DNA of 64,000 nt, from NCBI GenBank assembly GCA_034112445.1, contig JAWUVI010000018.1:132299-196298 (forward strand). Direction: 5' to 3'. Made by a program: the position numbers and the translations under genes. Below the pieces are notes generated by a model. It searched no databases, was not told the origin of the DNA, and saw only the letters and a program-made list of their open reading frames with translations. Numbering within the stretch: position 1 is the stretch's first letter; each line of letters begins with the position of its first letter. Of the stretch, positions 51,728-61,818 are shown in pieces. The DNA comes from Pelagadaptatus sp034112445 (GTDB lineage Bacteria > Pseudomonadota > Gammaproteobacteria > Pseudomonadales > Cellvibrionaceae).

Positions 51728-51781
51728 TGTTATTTCGCTTATAAATTTATTAAGCGCTGATTATTTAAAGGTGAGACAAGT

Positions 51782-52534
51782 TTGGAGTATTCTTTTTTTA
51801 CCTTTTTTATTCTTGTGGTCGTCGCCTTTTTTGCGGGCTTGATTAGCGCTATCGCAGGTTCTGGTGGATTGATTGTTTTACCTGTTTTATTAACCGCCGG
51901 TTTGCCCCCCTTAAATGCTCTAGCAACCAATAAATTTCAAAGTGTTTTTGGTACTCTGTCTTCCGCAATAAATTTTTTCCGACATGGTCATATTGATCTT
52001 GCCTCTATGAAGGTCTCATTATTTTGTGCCTTTATTGGAAGTTGTATCGGTACGTTAGCCGTGCAGCAACTAGATGCTGAATTTTTAAAAATAGGCTTGC
52101 CGTATTTTTTGTTATTTTTGGCGGCTTATGTGGCGTTTACGCCAGCGTTATCAGATGAAGATTCTAAGCCACTACTATCGGCTCGAAGTTTTGATATGGG
52201 TGTTGGTGGGGGGCTGAGTTTTTATGGCGGTTTTCTTGGCCCTGGTATGGGATCTTTTTATGCGGTCGCTTTTTCATCTTTGCGTGGCTATAACATTAAA
52301 AAAGCCACAGCACATACTAAACCTTTGGTTTTAATAACCAACACAACGTCGTTAGTCGTATTTGTCCTGGCCGGAAAAGTTGTATGGAGCTTGGCAATAA
52401 TGATGGCTGTTGCACAATTTGTTGGTGCGAGGATTGGTTCTAATATGGTGATGAGTCGCGGCGCCAAGTTTATTAAACCCGTTTTAATCGGTGTTATTGT
52501 GTTGTTGTCAGTTAAACTTATTTTATTTCCGTAG
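51782..52534 (+). CDS. TSUP (TauE/SafE) family sulfite/organosulfonate exporter-like protein
   Basis: 250 residues, TTG start with GGTGAGA upstream. Eight membrane helices with the family repeat: FFAGLISAIAGSGGLIVLPVLL and ALATNKFQSVFGTLSS in the first half, GFLGPGMGSFYAVAF and ATAHTKPLVLITN in the second. Members move sulfite, sulfoacetate or related anions. No sulfur genes are adjacent, so the substrate is open. Confidence 0.9.
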   Translation: MEYSFFTFFILVVVAFFAGLISAIAGSGGLIVLPVLLTAGLPPLNALATNKFQSVFGTLSSAINFFRHGHIDLASMKVSLFCAFIGSCIGTLAVQQLDAEFLKIGLPYFLLFLAAYVAFTPALSDEDSKPLLSARSFDMGVGGGLSFYGGFLGPGMGSFYAVAFSSLRGYNIKKATAHTKPLVLITNTTSLVVFVLAGKVVWSLAIMMAVAQFVGARIGSNMVMSRGAKFIKPVLIGVIVLLSVKLILFP

Positions 52535-52595
52535 CGGTTATTACATTTATCAGGCAATAAAAATACTAGGTACTAAAAATGGTAGGCACTTTCTT

Positions 52596-53642
52596 ATGAG
52601 TAACGATTCTCCCGCAACACGCTTTATGGTGGTTATTGCTGCATTCATTATTATTGTTAGTGGTATGCGTGCCTCTGAAGCAATCTTAATCCCCTTTTTG
52701 TTGTCACTCTTTATTGCGGTTATTTGTTCTTCACCGTTGGCTTGGATGAAGCACAGAGGGATACCGAACGCGTTGTCGTTACTGATTATTATCTTTGTAA
52801 TTATGGTGGTTTGGTTAGTTTTTGCGGCCGTTGTGGGCTCGTCCGTGAATGATTTTCGCGATGACTTCCCGCTTTATAAAGAGCGCTTGCAGTTTTTGAC
52901 TCATGAAGTTCGCACTTATTTAGATGCCCACGGAATAGAGATTCCCAGTGATGTTTGGCAGGATATTTTAGATCCGAGTAAAGCCTTGTCTTTTGTGGGA
53001 AATATGTTGTCGTCGATAGGCAATGTCATGGCCGATGCATTTTTTATTATTCTAACGGTTATTTTTATACTGGCTGAAGAAGTTCGTTTTAGCGATAAGG
53101 TTCGTGTAGCGATAAATTCTGGCACCGGAACTGATGCGATCAAGGAATTTGTTACCAGTATTAATCGGTATATGGCAATCAAAGCGGCTTTGAGTTTGTT
53201 GACCGGTGGCCTAGTTATTATTTGGTTGTCTATTTTGGGGGTCGACTTTCCGGTGATGTGGGGAATGGTAGCCTTTATGCTTAACTTCATTCCTAACCTT
53301 GGTTCTATTTTAGCGGCGGTTCCAGCGGTATTGTTGGCGGTTATTCAACTGAGTACCGGCGAAGCTATGCTCACTGCGCTGGGCTATATCGTTATCAATG
53401 TTGTGGTCGGTAATGTGATGGAGCCGCGAATTATGGGGCGGGGTCTAGACCTATCAACATTGGTGGTGTTTTTGTCTTTGGTTTTTTGGGGGTGGGTATT
53501 AGGTCCTATAGGCATGCTGTTATCAGTGCCGCTCACCATGACCCTGAAGATTGCTCTCGAAAGCTTCGAAGATACTCGCTGGATTGCTGTATTTTTGGGG
53601 TCAGGAAAAGATGTTGCTAGTGAGTTAAGTTTGCGTGATTAA
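52596..53642 (+). CDS. AI-2E family transporter
   Basis: 348 residues from the ATG at 52596; the frame extends upstream to 52491 but there overlaps the TSUP gene. Eight membrane helices with a large loop (~60-150); VAFMLNFIPNLGSILAAVPAVLLA and VEPRIMGRGLDLS-like NVMEPRIMGRGLDLSTLVVFLSLVF are the family signatures. Members include AI-2 exporters and Na+/H+ antiporters; specificity cannot be read here. The methyltransferase gene overlaps its end by eight bases. Confidence 0.9.
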   Translation: MSNDSPATRFMVVIAAFIIIVSGMRASEAILIPFLLSLFIAVICSSPLAWMKHRGIPNALSLLIIIFVIMVVWLVFAAVVGSSVNDFRDDFPLYKERLQFLTHEVRTYLDAHGIEIPSDVWQDILDPSKALSFVGNMLSSIGNVMADAFFIILTVIFILAEEVRFSDKVRVAINSGTGTDAIKEFVTSINRYMAIKAALSLLTGGLVIIWLSILGVDFPVMWGMVAFMLNFIPNLGSILAAVPAVLLAVIQLSTGEAMLTALGYIVINVVVGNVMEPRIMGRGLDLSTLVVFLSLVFWGWVLGPIGMLLSVPLTMTLKIALESFEDTRWIAVFLGSGKDVASELSLRD

Positions 53643-54288
53643 TGACACATTAACTAAAATAGCGAACCAAATTTTACCAACGGCTCGTATCGAAAAATAC
53701 ACACTGCCTGAACCATCGGCGGTTGATCTGTATTTAATGAATGAAGATTATCCTACTGGGCAGCTACCTCAAGAGGCGGCATTGCAATTAATGGAAAATC
53801 CTTATTATTGGGCTTTTTGTTGGGCCTCAGGACAAGTTTTGGCGCAGTACATATACAGTAACCCTGAGTTGGTCCAGGGCAAGCGGGTGGTGGATTTTGG
53901 CTGTGGTTCTGGCGTGGTGGCTATAGCGGCAAAAAAAGCCGGAGCAGAAGAAGTGGTCGCCTGTGATATTGATCCTTTGGCGCAACTGGCCGCCCAAGAA
54001 AACGCTCAATTAAATAATGTTGAGCTAATCATTAGTGATGACTTTGATCATATCCAAGGCCACATCGATATTATTATTGTGGCGGATGTTCTTTATGATA
54101 GAGAGAATTTACCCTGGTTAGATCGCTTTAATAAAAGAGCCGATGAAGTGCTCGTGGCGGATTCACGGGTTAAGAATTTTGACTATCCACCCTATAAGCA
54201 AATTGCTCGGGTGGATGCTTGTACGCTGCCAGATTTAGATGAATCAATAGAGTTTCGCGATGTCCGAATTTATCAAACTCAGCGTTGA
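53635..54288 (+). CDS. Class I SAM-dependent methyltransferase (ETFB-lysine/Nnt1-like)
   Basis: 217 residues, GTG start overlapping the AI-2E gene. YYWAFCWASGQVLAQYI precedes the SAM site VVDFGCGSGVVAIAAKKAGA with Asp-x-Asp in VACDIDPLAQ and the DVLYD motif later. This matches the METTL20/nicotinamide-N-methyltransferase-like group that modifies proteins or small amines. The substrate is unknown; translational coupling to a transporter is notable but not explanatory. Confidence 0.88.
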   Translation: MINDTLTKIANQILPTARIEKYTLPEPSAVDLYLMNEDYPTGQLPQEAALQLMENPYYWAFCWASGQVLAQYIYSNPELVQGKRVVDFGCGSGVVAIAAKKAGAEEVVACDIDPLAQLAAQENAQLNNVELIISDDFDHIQGHIDIIIVADVLYDRENLPWLDRFNKRADEVLVADSRVKNFDYPPYKQIARVDACTLPDLDESIEFRDVRIYQTQR

Positions 54289-54297
54289 ACACGCCTT

Positions 54298-55701
54298 TTA
54301 AAATACATCGTTATCTCTTGGGCGCTTGCCGATAATATCTAATGCAGCAACGCGATAAGCTTCAGCCAGTGTTGGAAAATTGAAAACACTTTCGACAAAA
54401 ATATCCACAGGTGAGTTAGTCACCATAGCCATTTGGCCAATATGAATCAATTCCGTGGCGCCTTCGCCTGCAATCATCACCCCGAGAATTTTCTTGCCGT
54501 GTTTATCACAAATTATTTTCAGTAATCCATTTTCAACACCAGAAATATTGCCTCGGGCAATTTCTCCGAATATCGCTTTACCGACGAGAAATTCATCTGG
54601 TCCTGCTAATGCTTGTTGTTCGCTCATGCCAACGGCCGATAATTCCGGAATACTGTAAATACCGGATGGGATAACATTACTCATATTACCTATTGTCACG
54701 TCCAGTGCGTTACAGCTCGCACGGCGACCTTGTTCCATAGAGGTAGACGCTAAAGATGGCGGACCAATAACATCCCCGGCGGCATAAATATTAGCAACGC
54801 ACGTTTGCAATTGTTCATTAACACTGATTGTGCCGGATTCATTTAATTCGAGCCCAGCATTTTCTAGCTTTAAATCTTTTACATTAGCGAGACGTCCAGC
54901 GGCACAGAGTAATTTTTCACTGTGGATAACACTGCCATCATCACACTCAGTCACTACAGAACTCAGTCCATCCCAGTAGACGTTTGTGACAACAGTACTG
55001 CCTTTCCATGTGCCGCCAGAATCTTTAAAGCCGCGGACGAAGGTGTCGGTCAGGTCATCGTCTAAAAATCCTAATGGACGTGGGTATTTATCGATCATAG
55101 TAACGTCGACGCCAAGAGCGGCAAAAATAGACGCGTACTCACTGGCAATAACGCCGCCGCCTAAAACAACCAGGCTTTTTGGTAGGTACAGCATGGATAG
55201 AATAGAGTCACTGTCGAAAATATGTTCATGATCGACCGGTATATTGTCAGGACTTCTTGGGTAAGAGCCGGTAGCAATGATGACTTTGTCGGCGGTAATC
55301 AATAATGGATCACCTTTAACTTGATCGACTTGTATCTCGGTAGCACTGATGAATTTTGCACGGCCATGAATACGGGTTACACCATTGCGCTCAATTTGTT
55401 TGCGCATGTATTTGTCGTGGGCTTTTAATACAATATCAAGGCGGTCTATTAATGTGGCCAGTTCGGTAGCTTCATCAAGTTTAAAGTTTGAGAGCGCCGC
55501 ATTTTGACGCATACTTTTAACTCGCAACGCATTCTCGCGCAGAGTTTTAGACGGGATTGTACCGCGATGTACGCAGGCGCCTCCCAATAATGAATCCCTC
55601 TCTATAAGAGCAGCTGATTTATGGCTTTTACTGGCTTGTACAGCGGCCTTTTGTCCTGCAGGGCCGCTACCGATAACGACAACATCGTAGTGAGTACTCA
55701 T
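54298..55701 (-). CDS. sthA: Soluble (Si-specific) pyridine nucleotide transhydrogenase
   Basis: 467 residues. FAD site VVIGSGPAGQKAAVQASK, then GGACVHRGTIPSKTLREN: only the first Cys of the dihydrolipoamide dehydrogenase pair remains and the second is Thr, as in SthA. The NAD(P) site is LVVLGGGVIASEYASIFAALG and the second FAD motif is IYAAGDVIGPPSLA. It passes electrons between NADPH and NAD+. Its start overlaps the HDOD gene stop (TAATG). Confidence 0.93.
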   Translation of the reverse strand: MSTHYDVVVIGSGPAGQKAAVQASKSHKSAALIERDSLLGGACVHRGTIPSKTLRENALRVKSMRQNAALSNFKLDEATELATLIDRLDIVLKAHDKYMRKQIERNGVTRIHGRAKFISATEIQVDQVKGDPLLITADKVIIATGSYPRSPDNIPVDHEHIFDSDSILSMLYLPKSLVVLGGGVIASEYASIFAALGVDVTMIDKYPRPLGFLDDDLTDTFVRGFKDSGGTWKGSTVVTNVYWDGLSSVVTECDDGSVIHSEKLLCAAGRLANVKDLKLENAGLELNESGTISVNEQLQTCVANIYAAGDVIGPPSLASTSMEQGRRASCNALDVTIGNMSNVIPSGIYSIPELSAVGMSEQQALAGPDEFLVGKAIFGEIARGNISGVENGLLKIICDKHGKKILGVMIAGEGATELIHIGQMAMVTNSPVDIFVESVFNFPTLAEAYRVAALDIIGKRPRDNDVF

Positions 55702-56564
55702 TAGTTAGACATGGCCTCCATAGTGCTCATGACATCATCGCGCTTGTCGATTAGGTCTAATACTTCATCTTGATAAAGGTTTAAATCACCCAGAACGTCT
55801 GCTTCAGTAAGTTGAGACTGGCTCAGTATTTCGGGTTGTAATGTGTGGGTGGCAAATTTAGCGCCGGCATTGATGATGGACGTTTGCTCTTTTGCGTGGG
55901 GGGCGTTGTTATAGTCATTAAAGTACTGCATAGACTCACAAATAATCATAGGCATTCCCCACTTATTTAAAACGCAGGTGCCCACATCTATATGAACCGT
56001 TTCTTCGACGGCTAATAATTCTTCTTGACTGAATGTCTGGCCGTTTATTTTGGATATTTCGAGTGCCGCTTGTAATGCCACCGGACGACCAATGGAATGC
56101 AGCAATCCACACAGAAAGGTAGCTTCAACATTAAGTCTGCATTTTCTGGCGATTTCTTTACTCCACAGCGCGGTAACCAAAGCGTGTTTCCAGGTATAAA
56201 CAATGTGGTCTTCAAACCCGGGAGCTTTGAACATCTTGGTGCTGATCGACGCGGCTACAGATATGTCACAAATTAAATTCATGCCCAGGCGTGTTATAGC
56301 TTGTTGCAAAGACACCATGCTCGCGTTAGGGCTGTAAGCGGCGGAGTTGGCAATGCGCATTACGTGTGCGGCCAAAGATGGGTCGCTTTGAATTAATTTG
56401 GCCAGCTGAATGGAGTCTGACTCGGGGTCCTGTGAAAGAGTAATAACTTTATTGGCTACTTCGGGAAGTAAAGGCACGTTAATGTCGTTTCGTTGAACCT
56501 TGTGAGTGAGAGCTTCAGCTAACAATTTGGCGTTTTCAGAAAGAACGGGTTGATCTGTAGGCAT
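55701..56564 (-). CDS. HDOD-domain signalling protein
   Basis: 287 residues from the ATG at 56564, chosen for AAGGA at seven bases; an ATG at 56579 is in frame. The HDOD domain spans ~25-230: VPLLPEVANKVITLSQDPESDS, SDPSLAAHVMRIANSAAY, QQAITRLGMNLICDI and TFLCGLLHSIGRPVAL, lacking the full HD metal centre. Such proteins act in regulatory networks, often around cyclic di-GMP or stress. No output domain is attached. It is in operon with sthA. Confidence 0.9.
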   Translation of the reverse strand: MPTDQPVLSENAKLLAEALTHKVQRNDINVPLLPEVANKVITLSQDPESDSIQLAKLIQSDPSLAAHVMRIANSAAYSPNASMVSLQQAITRLGMNLICDISVAASISTKMFKAPGFEDHIVYTWKHALVTALWSKEIARKCRLNVEATFLCGLLHSIGRPVALQAALEISKINGQTFSQEELLAVEETVHIDVGTCVLNKWGMPMIICESMQYFNDYNNAPHAKEQTSIINAGAKFATHTLQPEILSQSQLTEADVLGDLNLYQDEVLDLIDKRDDVMSTMEAMSN

Positions 56565-56824
56565 TATGGTTCCTTGCATTATATGGGTACAGAGGCCTGC
56601 TGTTTTTATGCATTAAGTCGCCCTGTGAAAGGGTATTTTTTACATGAAATTAGGCTGGTTGTGAATCAATAATAACCGCCAGAGCGGTTTACTATATGTC
56701 GATTAGTTATTTGATTGTTTTGAGTGTAGACCAATTTATATTAAGAGTGCTCTAGTTCAACGAGAATTCAGGTTCCTATCGTTGTAATTTATGTGTTGCA
56801 AGGACTACAATCCAATAGCCGAGT

Positions 56825-57415
56825 ATGGACGATATGATGGAGTTACCAGTGGAAGATGACCTGAAAAATGACAATAAAGATCTGGTGTGGGATCTTGAGT
56901 CGTTTCAGCAACGTCAGAAAGCGATTGATTATGTCATGGGTTTCGAAAATAAACTGTGTGTCTACTCTGATTCTGTCGAGCAGCTTTATACTAATTACAA
57001 TATATTTTTTCCTAAGGAAGAAGATCGCCGTTTGGTTATTCTTCCTAATCCCTATGCACACCATGATGTATTTCAAGGTTTGTCAGAAGATGCTGTTTTC
57101 GCCACTGGGTTGAATATTATTCCTGGTGAAACACTGGGGAAAGATGGTTTGTTTTTAACCATTCCATTTCGCAGTGGCCGTAATCGTTATCGGGCAGTTC
57201 CTTTACAGGTTGGTTTACAGGCTATTAATAAAAACCGTCCTGCAGATAAACCTTTATTGCCAATATTAAAAAAAGGCGACTTAAGAGAGCTTGATTCAAA
57301 AACTCCCTGTCTGCATTTACACAGTGTTAACCTTGATAAAATGACAGATCTATCGCAAATGGAAAGGAAAAGTATTCAGGACGTTATTATTGATCGTCTG
57401 AATTCCATGTCCTAA
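56825..57415 (+). CDS. Hypothetical protein upstream of crbS
   Basis: 196 residues, acidic N-terminus, no signal peptide or membrane helix. Segments such as RRLVILPNPYAHHDVFQGL, FLTIPFRSGRNRYRAVPLQVGL and DKMTDLSQMERKSIQDVII are well ordered but match no family I know. No strong ribosome-binding site precedes the ATG at 56825; ATG codons at 56834 and 56837 also fit. It ends 36 bp before crbS, so co-transcription with the acetate-switch kinase is likely. Confidence 0.7.
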   Translation: MDDMMELPVEDDLKNDNKDLVWDLESFQQRQKAIDYVMGFENKLCVYSDSVEQLYTNYNIFFPKEEDRRLVILPNPYAHHDVFQGLSEDAVFATGLNIIPGETLGKDGLFLTIPFRSGRNRYRAVPLQVGLQAINKNRPADKPLLPILKKGDLRELDSKTPCLHLHSVNLDKMTDLSQMERKSIQDVIIDRLNSMS

Positions 57416-57451
57416 ATGATCCTCTTGCTGGTCTCTTGGGGATAAAATCTC

Positions 57452-60400
57452 GTGGATAGCCAATTATTACTCCTGCTAGTTTGCGTGTATGGCGGACTTC
57501 TATTTTCAATAGCATGGTTAGCTGAACGCTTTGCTCACCGTTTGCAGCAATCGTGGTGGCGACCACTGATCTATGCGCTTTCAATTGGCGTGTATTGTAG
57601 CTCTTGGACATTTTTGGGTGCTGTAGGGCAAGCCGTTGATAACGGCTGGCATTATTTACCTATTTATCTTGGTCCTATTCTTCTTATTTTATTTGGCTGG
57701 CCGTTTATTCGACGTCTGTTAATTATTAGTTCTCGAAACAAAATTACCTCTATTGCCGATTTTATCGGTTCCCGCTACGGTAAGAGTCAACCATTGGCCG
57801 CCATAGTGACTGCTGTAGTGGTGATTGGAACTTTGCCCTACATCGCTCTGCAATTACGGGGCGTCGGTATTGCTTGGGATAATATTGGTTGGTATGACGA
57901 AGGCGCACCTGGCTTCGATGCTGTCTCGAGCCTTATTTCAGCAATGGCAATGGCATGGTTTGCGATTATGTTTGGCACGCGAATTATTGATGGGCCTAAT
58001 CGATTACGCGGCATGATCACAGCGGTAGCGGTTGAGTCTGTTGTTAAGCTGTTGGCATTTTTGGTGGTGGGTTTTTTGGCCATTAAATTGTTACTGACCG
58101 ACGTTGATTATACTTCCGGTTTAACCCTTAATTTTCAATTCAGCCAGTTCTTGAGCCCGTTGTTCTTAACCGAAATGTTCTTGGCGGGCGCTGCCATTGT
58201 ATGTTTGCCGCGACAATTTCACGTGATGTTTGTCGAATATCAACAACGCAGTGATCTGCGTTTTACACGTTGGCTTGTGCCTTTGTATTTGGCTTTATTT
58301 GCGGTGCTCGTTATTCCGTTAGCTCAGGCTGGTGTGCAGCTGCTGTCAGGCTCTGGTATTTCATCGGATAGCTATGTATTGATTTTACCGCAATGGGTCA
58401 AGTCTGAAGGAATTTTAGCGCTTACGTTTATTGGCGCTATTTCTGCGGCAACCGGGATGGTTGTTGTGGCTACTATTGCGTTATCTATCATGGTGTCGAA
58501 TGAATTAATTGTACCTATTTGGTTGCGCTTTAGTTCACGGCGAGGTTCCTCAGCAGCGGACTTAGGCTCATCGCTGCGTTTAATAAGGCGAGTATCAATA
58601 ATTGTCTTGTTACTGCTCGGTTGGTTGCTTGAACGGTTGATGAATAACGTGGAGGGCTTGGCCTCGATGGGATTGATTTCTTTTGCCGCTTCAGCTCAGT
58701 TAGTTCCGGCTATTTTAGCGTCACTCTATTGGCCAAAAGCTCATGCCCAAGGTGTTTTTGCTGGTTTGGTTGGGGGGATGATTATGTGGGTGTACTGCTT
58801 ACTATTACCCGCAATATTAACCCCAGAGCACCTTCTCGTTGTAAACGGTCTTTTTTCTATTAGCTGGCTATCACCCTATAACTTGTTGGGCATGGGGTGG
58901 TTGGACCCGTTAAGCCATGGTGTGTTCTGGAGCTTATGCGCCAATACATTATTGTTTTTTGGCTTCTCTAAAAGAGCTAAATTCAATGCGCTGGACTTAC
59001 GTCAAGCAGCGCTCTTTACTCGCTTGCGGTGGAGTTTGCGCAAGGAGCGCATTGATCTTGATCCTGCAGGTGTTGAAGTGCGTCAGCTGCAAGCATTGGT
59101 AGAGCCCTTATTTGGTGATGAAAGAACACAGTCCGTTTGGCAGGAATTTGAACGTCAAATTGGGCATCGGTTATTACCTCACGATCAAATGCCAAAATTT
59201 GCAGTCCAGGCAATTGAAGCAGATTTAGCTGGAATCATTGGTGCTGTGTCGGCACATAAAGCTATTGAATTGTTACTAACGCATCAACCTTTACAGTTAC
59301 AAGATTTTGTCTCGTTAGTGGGTGGTAGCTCGCGCCAAATTCAATTCAGTCAAACCTTACTGCAAACCACCATTGAAACTATTCCGCAAGGTATCAGTGT
59401 GGTGGATAAAGATTTGAAACTGGTGGCGTGGAATAACCAATATCAAGAGCTTTTTGATTATCCAAAACGACTGCTTTATGTGGGTTGTGATATTGATAAG
59501 ATTTATTACTACAACGCGGAAAGAGGCTATTTTGCTACGTCTGCTCAAGATGTTTCCGTCGCAGTAGGGCGCCGGTTAAAACAACTGAAAACGGGCAATG
59601 CCTATAGGTTAGAGCGGGAGCTACCTAACGGTAAAGTGGTTGAAATTCGCGGTACGCCACTGGCCAATGGTGGTTATGTTACAACCTATACAGATGTGAC
59701 TGAATATCATGAAATGGTAGAGCAATTAGAAACATCAAAAGAAACTCTTGAGGAGCGGGTGGGCATTCGTACTAAAGAGTTACGTGAAGCCAATCAATCG
59801 CTTAAACGAGAAAATATTTTACGTGGGCGTATCGAGCAAGAGCTCAAAGAAGTGCATGGCAGTAAAAGCCGATTTATTGCTGCCGCTAGCCACGATTTAT
59901 TACAGCCCATAAATGCAGCACGTTTATTTGTCTCGGCGATGCAAAATAAAGTTGATCAGCACAGCGATCATAATTTAAGTGATGATGTGAGTCATTTGGA
60001 TGCGGCGCTCTCTTCCGCAGAAGAGCTGATCAGTTCATTGCGCGAAATTTCTCGTTTGGGGTCTGGTAAAGAACGCCCTAGGTGGCAGCATTTTTCTATG
60101 CAGAGCTTTTTGCAACCCTTGGCGCAAGAGGCAACAGCTTTAGCGGAACAGAAGCAGCTCGATTTTCACTGGGTTAATTGTTCTGCCTGGGGTTACACCG
60201 ACCCACATTTATTGCGACGAGTGATTCAAAATTTCATTTCGAATGCATTGCGTTATACAAAGTATGGACGAATATTATTGGGCTGCCGCCGATATAAGGG
60301 ATTACTAATTGTTGAGGTGTGGGATACAGGCCCTGGAATTGCCAAACAAGACCAGCAGAAAATATTTGAAGAGTTTGAACGTCTACCAGGATCATCAACA

Positions 60401-60943
60401 GGCAATCAGGGGCTGGGCTTAGGCTTATCGATTGCTCAGCGTATTGCGCAGCTACTCGGCCACAAAATCAGCATTAAATCTGAAGTTGGTAAAGGCTCGG
60501 TGTTTAGAATTGCCTTGCCCATGGGTGAGGTTCAAAAGGATCAACAGATTATTAAGACCGTAGTTGATCCCTATTTAGGTAACTTAAAGGTTCTGTGCAT
60601 TGATAACGAGCCATCAATACTGGCTGGGATGCAATCTCTGTTAAAGCAGTGGGGCTGTGATGTGACTACGGCATCAGACCTGGGTAATGCGCTCAGTAAT
60701 TGGAACCATGATGGGGCTCCCGATTTAATTTTAGCGGACTACCACCTAGATAAAGAAACTGGCTTTGATGTGCTAGAAGCTTTGTCTTACCACTGGCATA
60801 AAAAATTATCGGCTATTGTCATTAGTGCCGATAACAGCGATGGTTTACGGACCCAAGTTGATGAGGCTGGTTTTTTATATTTGGCGAAACCGGTTAAACC
60901 CACTGAGTTGAGAAATCTAATGCGCAAAGCATTGAGGTCGTAA
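57452..60943 (+). CDS. crbS: Acetate-switch hybrid kinase CrbS (SSS-fused)
   Basis: 1163 residues, GTG start. Residues ~1-510 are a sodium/solute symporter domain with 12-13 helices (SIADFIGSRYGKSQPLAAI, FHVMFVEYQQRSDLRFTRW). Then come a linker likely to be STAC, a PAS domain (~635-755, IPQGISVVDKDLKLVAWNN), a coiled coil, HisKA with H814 in AAASHDLLQPINAARLF, the ATPase (FISNALRYTKYG, GLGLGLSIAQR) and a REC with D1096 in LILADYHLDKETG. This order is that of CrbS/MxtR/ErcS'-type kinases. Paired with CrbR and acs next door, it should activate acetyl-CoA synthetase and carbon scavenging. Confidence 0.94.
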   Translation: MDSQLLLLLVCVYGGLLFSIAWLAERFAHRLQQSWWRPLIYALSIGVYCSSWTFLGAVGQAVDNGWHYLPIYLGPILLILFGWPFIRRLLIISSRNKITSIADFIGSRYGKSQPLAAIVTAVVVIGTLPYIALQLRGVGIAWDNIGWYDEGAPGFDAVSSLISAMAMAWFAIMFGTRIIDGPNRLRGMITAVAVESVVKLLAFLVVGFLAIKLLLTDVDYTSGLTLNFQFSQFLSPLFLTEMFLAGAAIVCLPRQFHVMFVEYQQRSDLRFTRWLVPLYLALFAVLVIPLAQAGVQLLSGSGISSDSYVLILPQWVKSEGILALTFIGAISAATGMVVVATIALSIMVSNELIVPIWLRFSSRRGSSAADLGSSLRLIRRVSIIVLLLLGWLLERLMNNVEGLASMGLISFAASAQLVPAILASLYWPKAHAQGVFAGLVGGMIMWVYCLLLPAILTPEHLLVVNGLFSISWLSPYNLLGMGWLDPLSHGVFWSLCANTLLFFGFSKRAKFNALDLRQAALFTRLRWSLRKERIDLDPAGVEVRQLQALVEPLFGDERTQSVWQEFERQIGHRLLPHDQMPKFAVQAIEADLAGIIGAVSAHKAIELLLTHQPLQLQDFVSLVGGSSRQIQFSQTLLQTTIETIPQGISVVDKDLKLVAWNNQYQELFDYPKRLLYVGCDIDKIYYYNAERGYFATSAQDVSVAVGRRLKQLKTGNAYRLERELPNGKVVEIRGTPLANGGYVTTYTDVTEYHEMVEQLETSKETLEERVGIRTKELREANQSLKRENILRGRIEQELKEVHGSKSRFIAAASHDLLQPINAARLFVSAMQNKVDQHSDHNLSDDVSHLDAALSSAEELISSLREISRLGSGKERPRWQHFSMQSFLQPLAQEATALAEQKQLDFHWVNCSAWGYTDPHLLRRVIQNFISNALRYTKYGRILLGCRRYKGLLIVEVWDTGPGIAKQDQQKIFEEFERLPGSSTGNQGLGLGLSIAQRIAQLLGHKISIKSEVGKGSVFRIALPMGEVQKDQQIIKTVVDPYLGNLKVLCIDNEPSILAGMQSLLKQWGCDVTTASDLGNALSNWNHDGAPDLILADYHLDKETGFDVLEALSYHWHKKLSAIVISADNSDGLRTQVDEAGFLYLAKPVKPTELRNLMRKALRS

Positions 60944-61009
60944 TAGATTATTTTTGCGTGATGACATATGACAAACGAGTTGTTCGGATGATGCCGGTAA
61001 ATTATTTAT

Positions 61010-61693
61010 CTATAGCGTTTTTGTTTTTTTAAACTCTTCTATTGAGCTGTTCGGGTTTACTGCTAGTTGACTTAGCGCAACGGCTGCTTGGGTGCGCGAA
61101 TGCACGCCAAGTTTTCGAAAAATCTCCGTCATGTGAGCTTTAATGGTGGCTTCAGTGACATTCAGTTCATAGGCAATTTGTTTGTTCAATAAACCTTGGC
61201 TTACCATGGTTGAGACACGAAATTGTTGGGGTGTCAGTTTGCCGATTGAGTCGGCAATATTAAGCTCTGACTCATTGTCAAGTGAGTGATTATTTATGTC
61301 TGCAGGTAACCATAAACCGCCGTTTAAAGCTTGGGTTAAGGCTTCTGACATCTGGCTTGCGGAGCTGCTTTTAGGGAGGAAACCGCAGGCACCATGACCA
61401 ATTGCGCGACGCATGATTTCTGGCTCTTCATGTCCAGAAACAATCATAACCGGTATGTGCGGATACTGAGCAATAAGAAAAACCAGTGCGCTAAAGCCTT
61501 CGGCTCCGGGCATGTGCAAATCCAATAAAATCAAACTAAAGTCGTTGCGTTTTTCCAGTTTGTTTTGGAGTGTGGGAAAGTCTTCGGCTTCAATAATGTC
61601 GGGCTGAGTGAGTTGAATCTCTAGAATATTACGTAGGGCTGTTCTGAATAGCGGGTGATCATCAGCGACAATAATAGAGATTTGCTCGGTCAT
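61010..61693 (-). CDS. crbR: LuxR/NarL-type response regulator CrbR
   Basis: 227 residues. Receiver: VADDHPLFRTALRN, D58 in LILLDLHMPGAEG, Ser in IVSGHEE, Lys in FLPKSSS. The LuxR-type helix-turn-helix is KLTPQQFRVSTMVSQGLLNKQIAYELNVTEATIKAHMTEIFRKL. It converges on crbS and precedes, on the same strand, nothing but its own 3' end; acs lies upstream of it by 125 bp in the same direction. It probably binds the duplicated GAC-N4-GTC element before acs. Confidence 0.94.
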   Translation of the reverse strand: MTEQISIIVADDHPLFRTALRNILEIQLTQPDIIEAEDFPTLQNKLEKRNDFSLILLDLHMPGAEGFSALVFLIAQYPHIPVMIVSGHEEPEIMRRAIGHGACGFLPKSSSASQMSEALTQALNGGLWLPADINNHSLDNESELNIADSIGKLTPQQFRVSTMVSQGLLNKQIAYELNVTEATIKAHMTEIFRKLGVHSRTQAAVALSQLAVNPNSSIEEFKKTKTL

Positions 61694-61818
61694 AATAAGT
61701 CCTATGCTTTATAAGTTCCTACGCTGTTTAATTTTTATCCCACAATGAAAGCGTCGGCCCAGTTTAGGATTCTAACGCGTTCATTGTAGAGATAAATAAT
61801 TATCAGAGTATAACCAGC

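Noticed and set aside
54298..55701. Dihydrolipoamide dehydrogenase
   Set aside because: The second redox cysteine is Thr (CVHRGTIPSK), the pattern of soluble transhydrogenase, and no 2-oxoacid dehydrogenase genes are near.
60944..61009. Terminator between convergent crbS and crbR
   Set aside because: A T-run is present near 61015-61030 but no stem of useful length could be drawn.
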